From Sabellastarte sp. h YS-2021 (Eukaryota; Annelida; Polychaeta; Sabellida; Sabellidae), in NCBI GenBank assembly GCA_964017235.1, contig OZ024930.1, positions 150,350,221-150,414,220 of the forward strand: DNA of 64,000 bases, read 5' to 3'. Below the pieces are notes generated by a model, which worked only from the letters and a program-made list of their open reading frames with translations, did no database searches and had not been told where the DNA came from. The first letter of the stretch is position 1, and every line of letters starts with the position of its first letter. Positions 62,666-64,000 of this stretch are shown here, piece after piece. The position numbers and the translations under genes are program-made.

Positions 62666-64000
62666 TTTTATTGCGTAAAATAGCCTTACCTTATCCTCAC
62701 AAATGCTTACTTGGTTTTGTGGAGGCAAAACGCGGCGACCAACAAGAATATTTAAAAATTATTCTTGTTCGAGAGGTGAACCCCGTAGTTAGTGATAGGT
62801 GCGCATGCGCACAACACATTGTCGGTTGGACTTTGTCGAGAGATCCTCATTCAATTTTTGGTCGTCGAGGAGGCAACACGTGAAGTTTTTTCAACTCTGC
62901 CCATTTCTAAGATGGCAGATGCGTTCTTTTAGAATTCATAGAGTTCGTGCTAAGAAGAAAGAAGTTTAAGACTTCTTATTCTACAGATCTGAAGTACAAT
63001 ATTACATGCTGAGGGTTGAGTAATCCATGACAGCATTCTTAGACCCCCCTTGGCTGTAAAACAGTTTTGGGTAGAGGATCTATTACAGAAGATTCTTCAG
63101 TTTTTTGGTTCAAGCTGCCTACCTCTTCATTTATTAGGGATGTTCATCAGAAGTCTTTGAGCTGGCCACATTTTCCTGAAGATGGCGTTAAGAGGTCTCC
63201 TGCATTTGAAAAACAGCTAGCAGTAGAAGATCTACTAGACTTTGCTTTTCCAACACCAGATGACATTTAGATTTGATAGCTGGTCAGATTAGAATTCGTT
63301 TTCTGGGGTTAGTAATTAAACCTCCAGAAAGCTAGTAGCCTCTCCATTTGGTAGACACACAGAGGGTGACCATTTTGAAAAAAAAAAAAAAAAAAAAAAA
63401 AAATATACTTCAGATCATCCAATGGGAAATCCCTTTCATGAAGTCCAGGTGGATTTTTAAGAAAGAACTCAGCAGTAAACCATTCGTTGTCTACAGGTCC
63501 TTTCCTCTCTGAGAACACAGATTGCTTGCTTAGTGTGAAGTTCAATAGTACTCTACCATACCAGCAGTTAGCAGATTTTCTGTAGCCTGAAAAACAGTCA
63601 GTCCTACAAGATCTACTTCAGAAGTTTATCAGCATTTGCTTTCAACCTACAAACCAGGCATCAAGATGGTTAATTTCCTCCATTGCCTTGTCTTTAATCT
63701 ACAACTGGCTGGTGGACCATTTATTTCTTCATTATAGAGAAGATAATACATAAGCTTTCCCACCAATATCCTCAATGAAATAGGGGATTCTGGTGTAGTA
63801 GAAGAAATACGTATAAATAGCTGGTTTAAGTGAAAATATTATTGCCATCTCAGAGTTGTGCAGTTTTTGAATGGGTACTATATGTAGCCTCCAATCAAAA
63901 CCCCCCTTTCATGTAGCTCTACTGCAGGTGCTACAGACAGGAAAACAATCCGCCATGTTGCTGAAAATATTGTGTTGCATTTAATATGTTTATTTACACA
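62666..64000 (+). mobile_element. DIRS-E left end and degenerate interior (runs off window)
   Basis: TTTTATTGCGTAAAATAGCC followed by TTACCTTATCCTCAC has the form of a DIRS left terminus (compare TTTTATTGCGTTAATACATCC). The right end is outside. The interior is degraded, and the open frame at 63067-63270 is not recognised. An A-run of about 25 lies at 63378-63402. At 63590-63740 the phrases PTRSTSEVYQHL and NFLHCLVFNLQLAGG faintly resemble the recombinase N-terminus. Confidence 0.45.

Noticed and set aside
63067..63270. 67-residue plus-strand ORF as a CPSF1 exon
   Set aside because: It does not match CPSF160, lacks good splice borders and lies inside the putative DIRS-E.

Overview
The window is eukaryotic, from a metazoan genome and most likely a bivalve or other mollusc. 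That is inferred from intron-rich CPSF1 and Rieske genes, tRNA-derived SINEs, DIRS-type retrotransposons and tandem-repeat-cored elements resembling those of bivalves. About 1.3 kb is host coding sequence. Most of the rest is mobile or repetitive DNA.

Host genes. Positions 9982-10145 are the last coding exon of the mitochondrial Rieske iron-sulfur protein (UQCRFS1, + strand). Its upstream exons are not in the window. From 36896 to 62570, eleven exons in one continuous reading frame encode about 394 N-terminal residues of CPSF1 (CPSF160, pre-mRNA 3'-end processing). The gene runs off the right edge.

Tandem-core elements. Four families, named here RC1 to RC4, recur. RC1 (AAGCGTCC end, ~169-bp units) is at 1409-3627, 33673-36085 and 38881-43121. 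RC2 (ACCCCACAGCCC end, alternating ~146/139-bp units) is at 4358-5925, 14161-15179 plus 23541-23588, 30018-31859, 34467-36062 and 37757-38752. RC3 (ATCTCCCGCC end, 133-bp units) is at 6256-9062 and 40213-42708. RC4 (poly-C/poly-G end, ~152-bp units) is at 10909-13850. RC1, RC2 and RC3 share one layout: a 5'-terminal palindrome, a tandem core, then one palindrome arm repeated in inverted form followed by a short 3' hairpin. This suggests non-autonomous rolling-circle (Helentron-like or Pearl-type) elements. Each long RC2 unit carries five TGACCT half-sites spaced as DR5, DR1, DR8 and DR0, which look like nuclear-receptor elements.

DIRS elements. Copy A2 (52301-58686, CPSF1 intron 7) is young, with about 172-bp perfect inverted ends, an internal complementary region matching the joined ends, a gag-like ORF, an RT/RNase H/methyltransferase-like ORF and a tyrosine recombinase with one frame break. 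Copy A1 (15180-21332) is decayed. DIRS-B (21333-23540) is joined to it and is itself pierced by a SINE. C, D and E are partial. A separate antisense tyrosine-recombinase retroelement in CPSF1 intron 5 (46725-50492) keeps a gag-like ORF and a recombinase end but has lost its RT core.

Nested insertions give a relative history: DIRS into RC2, RC2 into RC1, RC3 into RC1, a hAT-like MITE into RC2 and a SINE into DIRS-B. Small TIR elements fill much of the remaining intergenic and intronic DNA.
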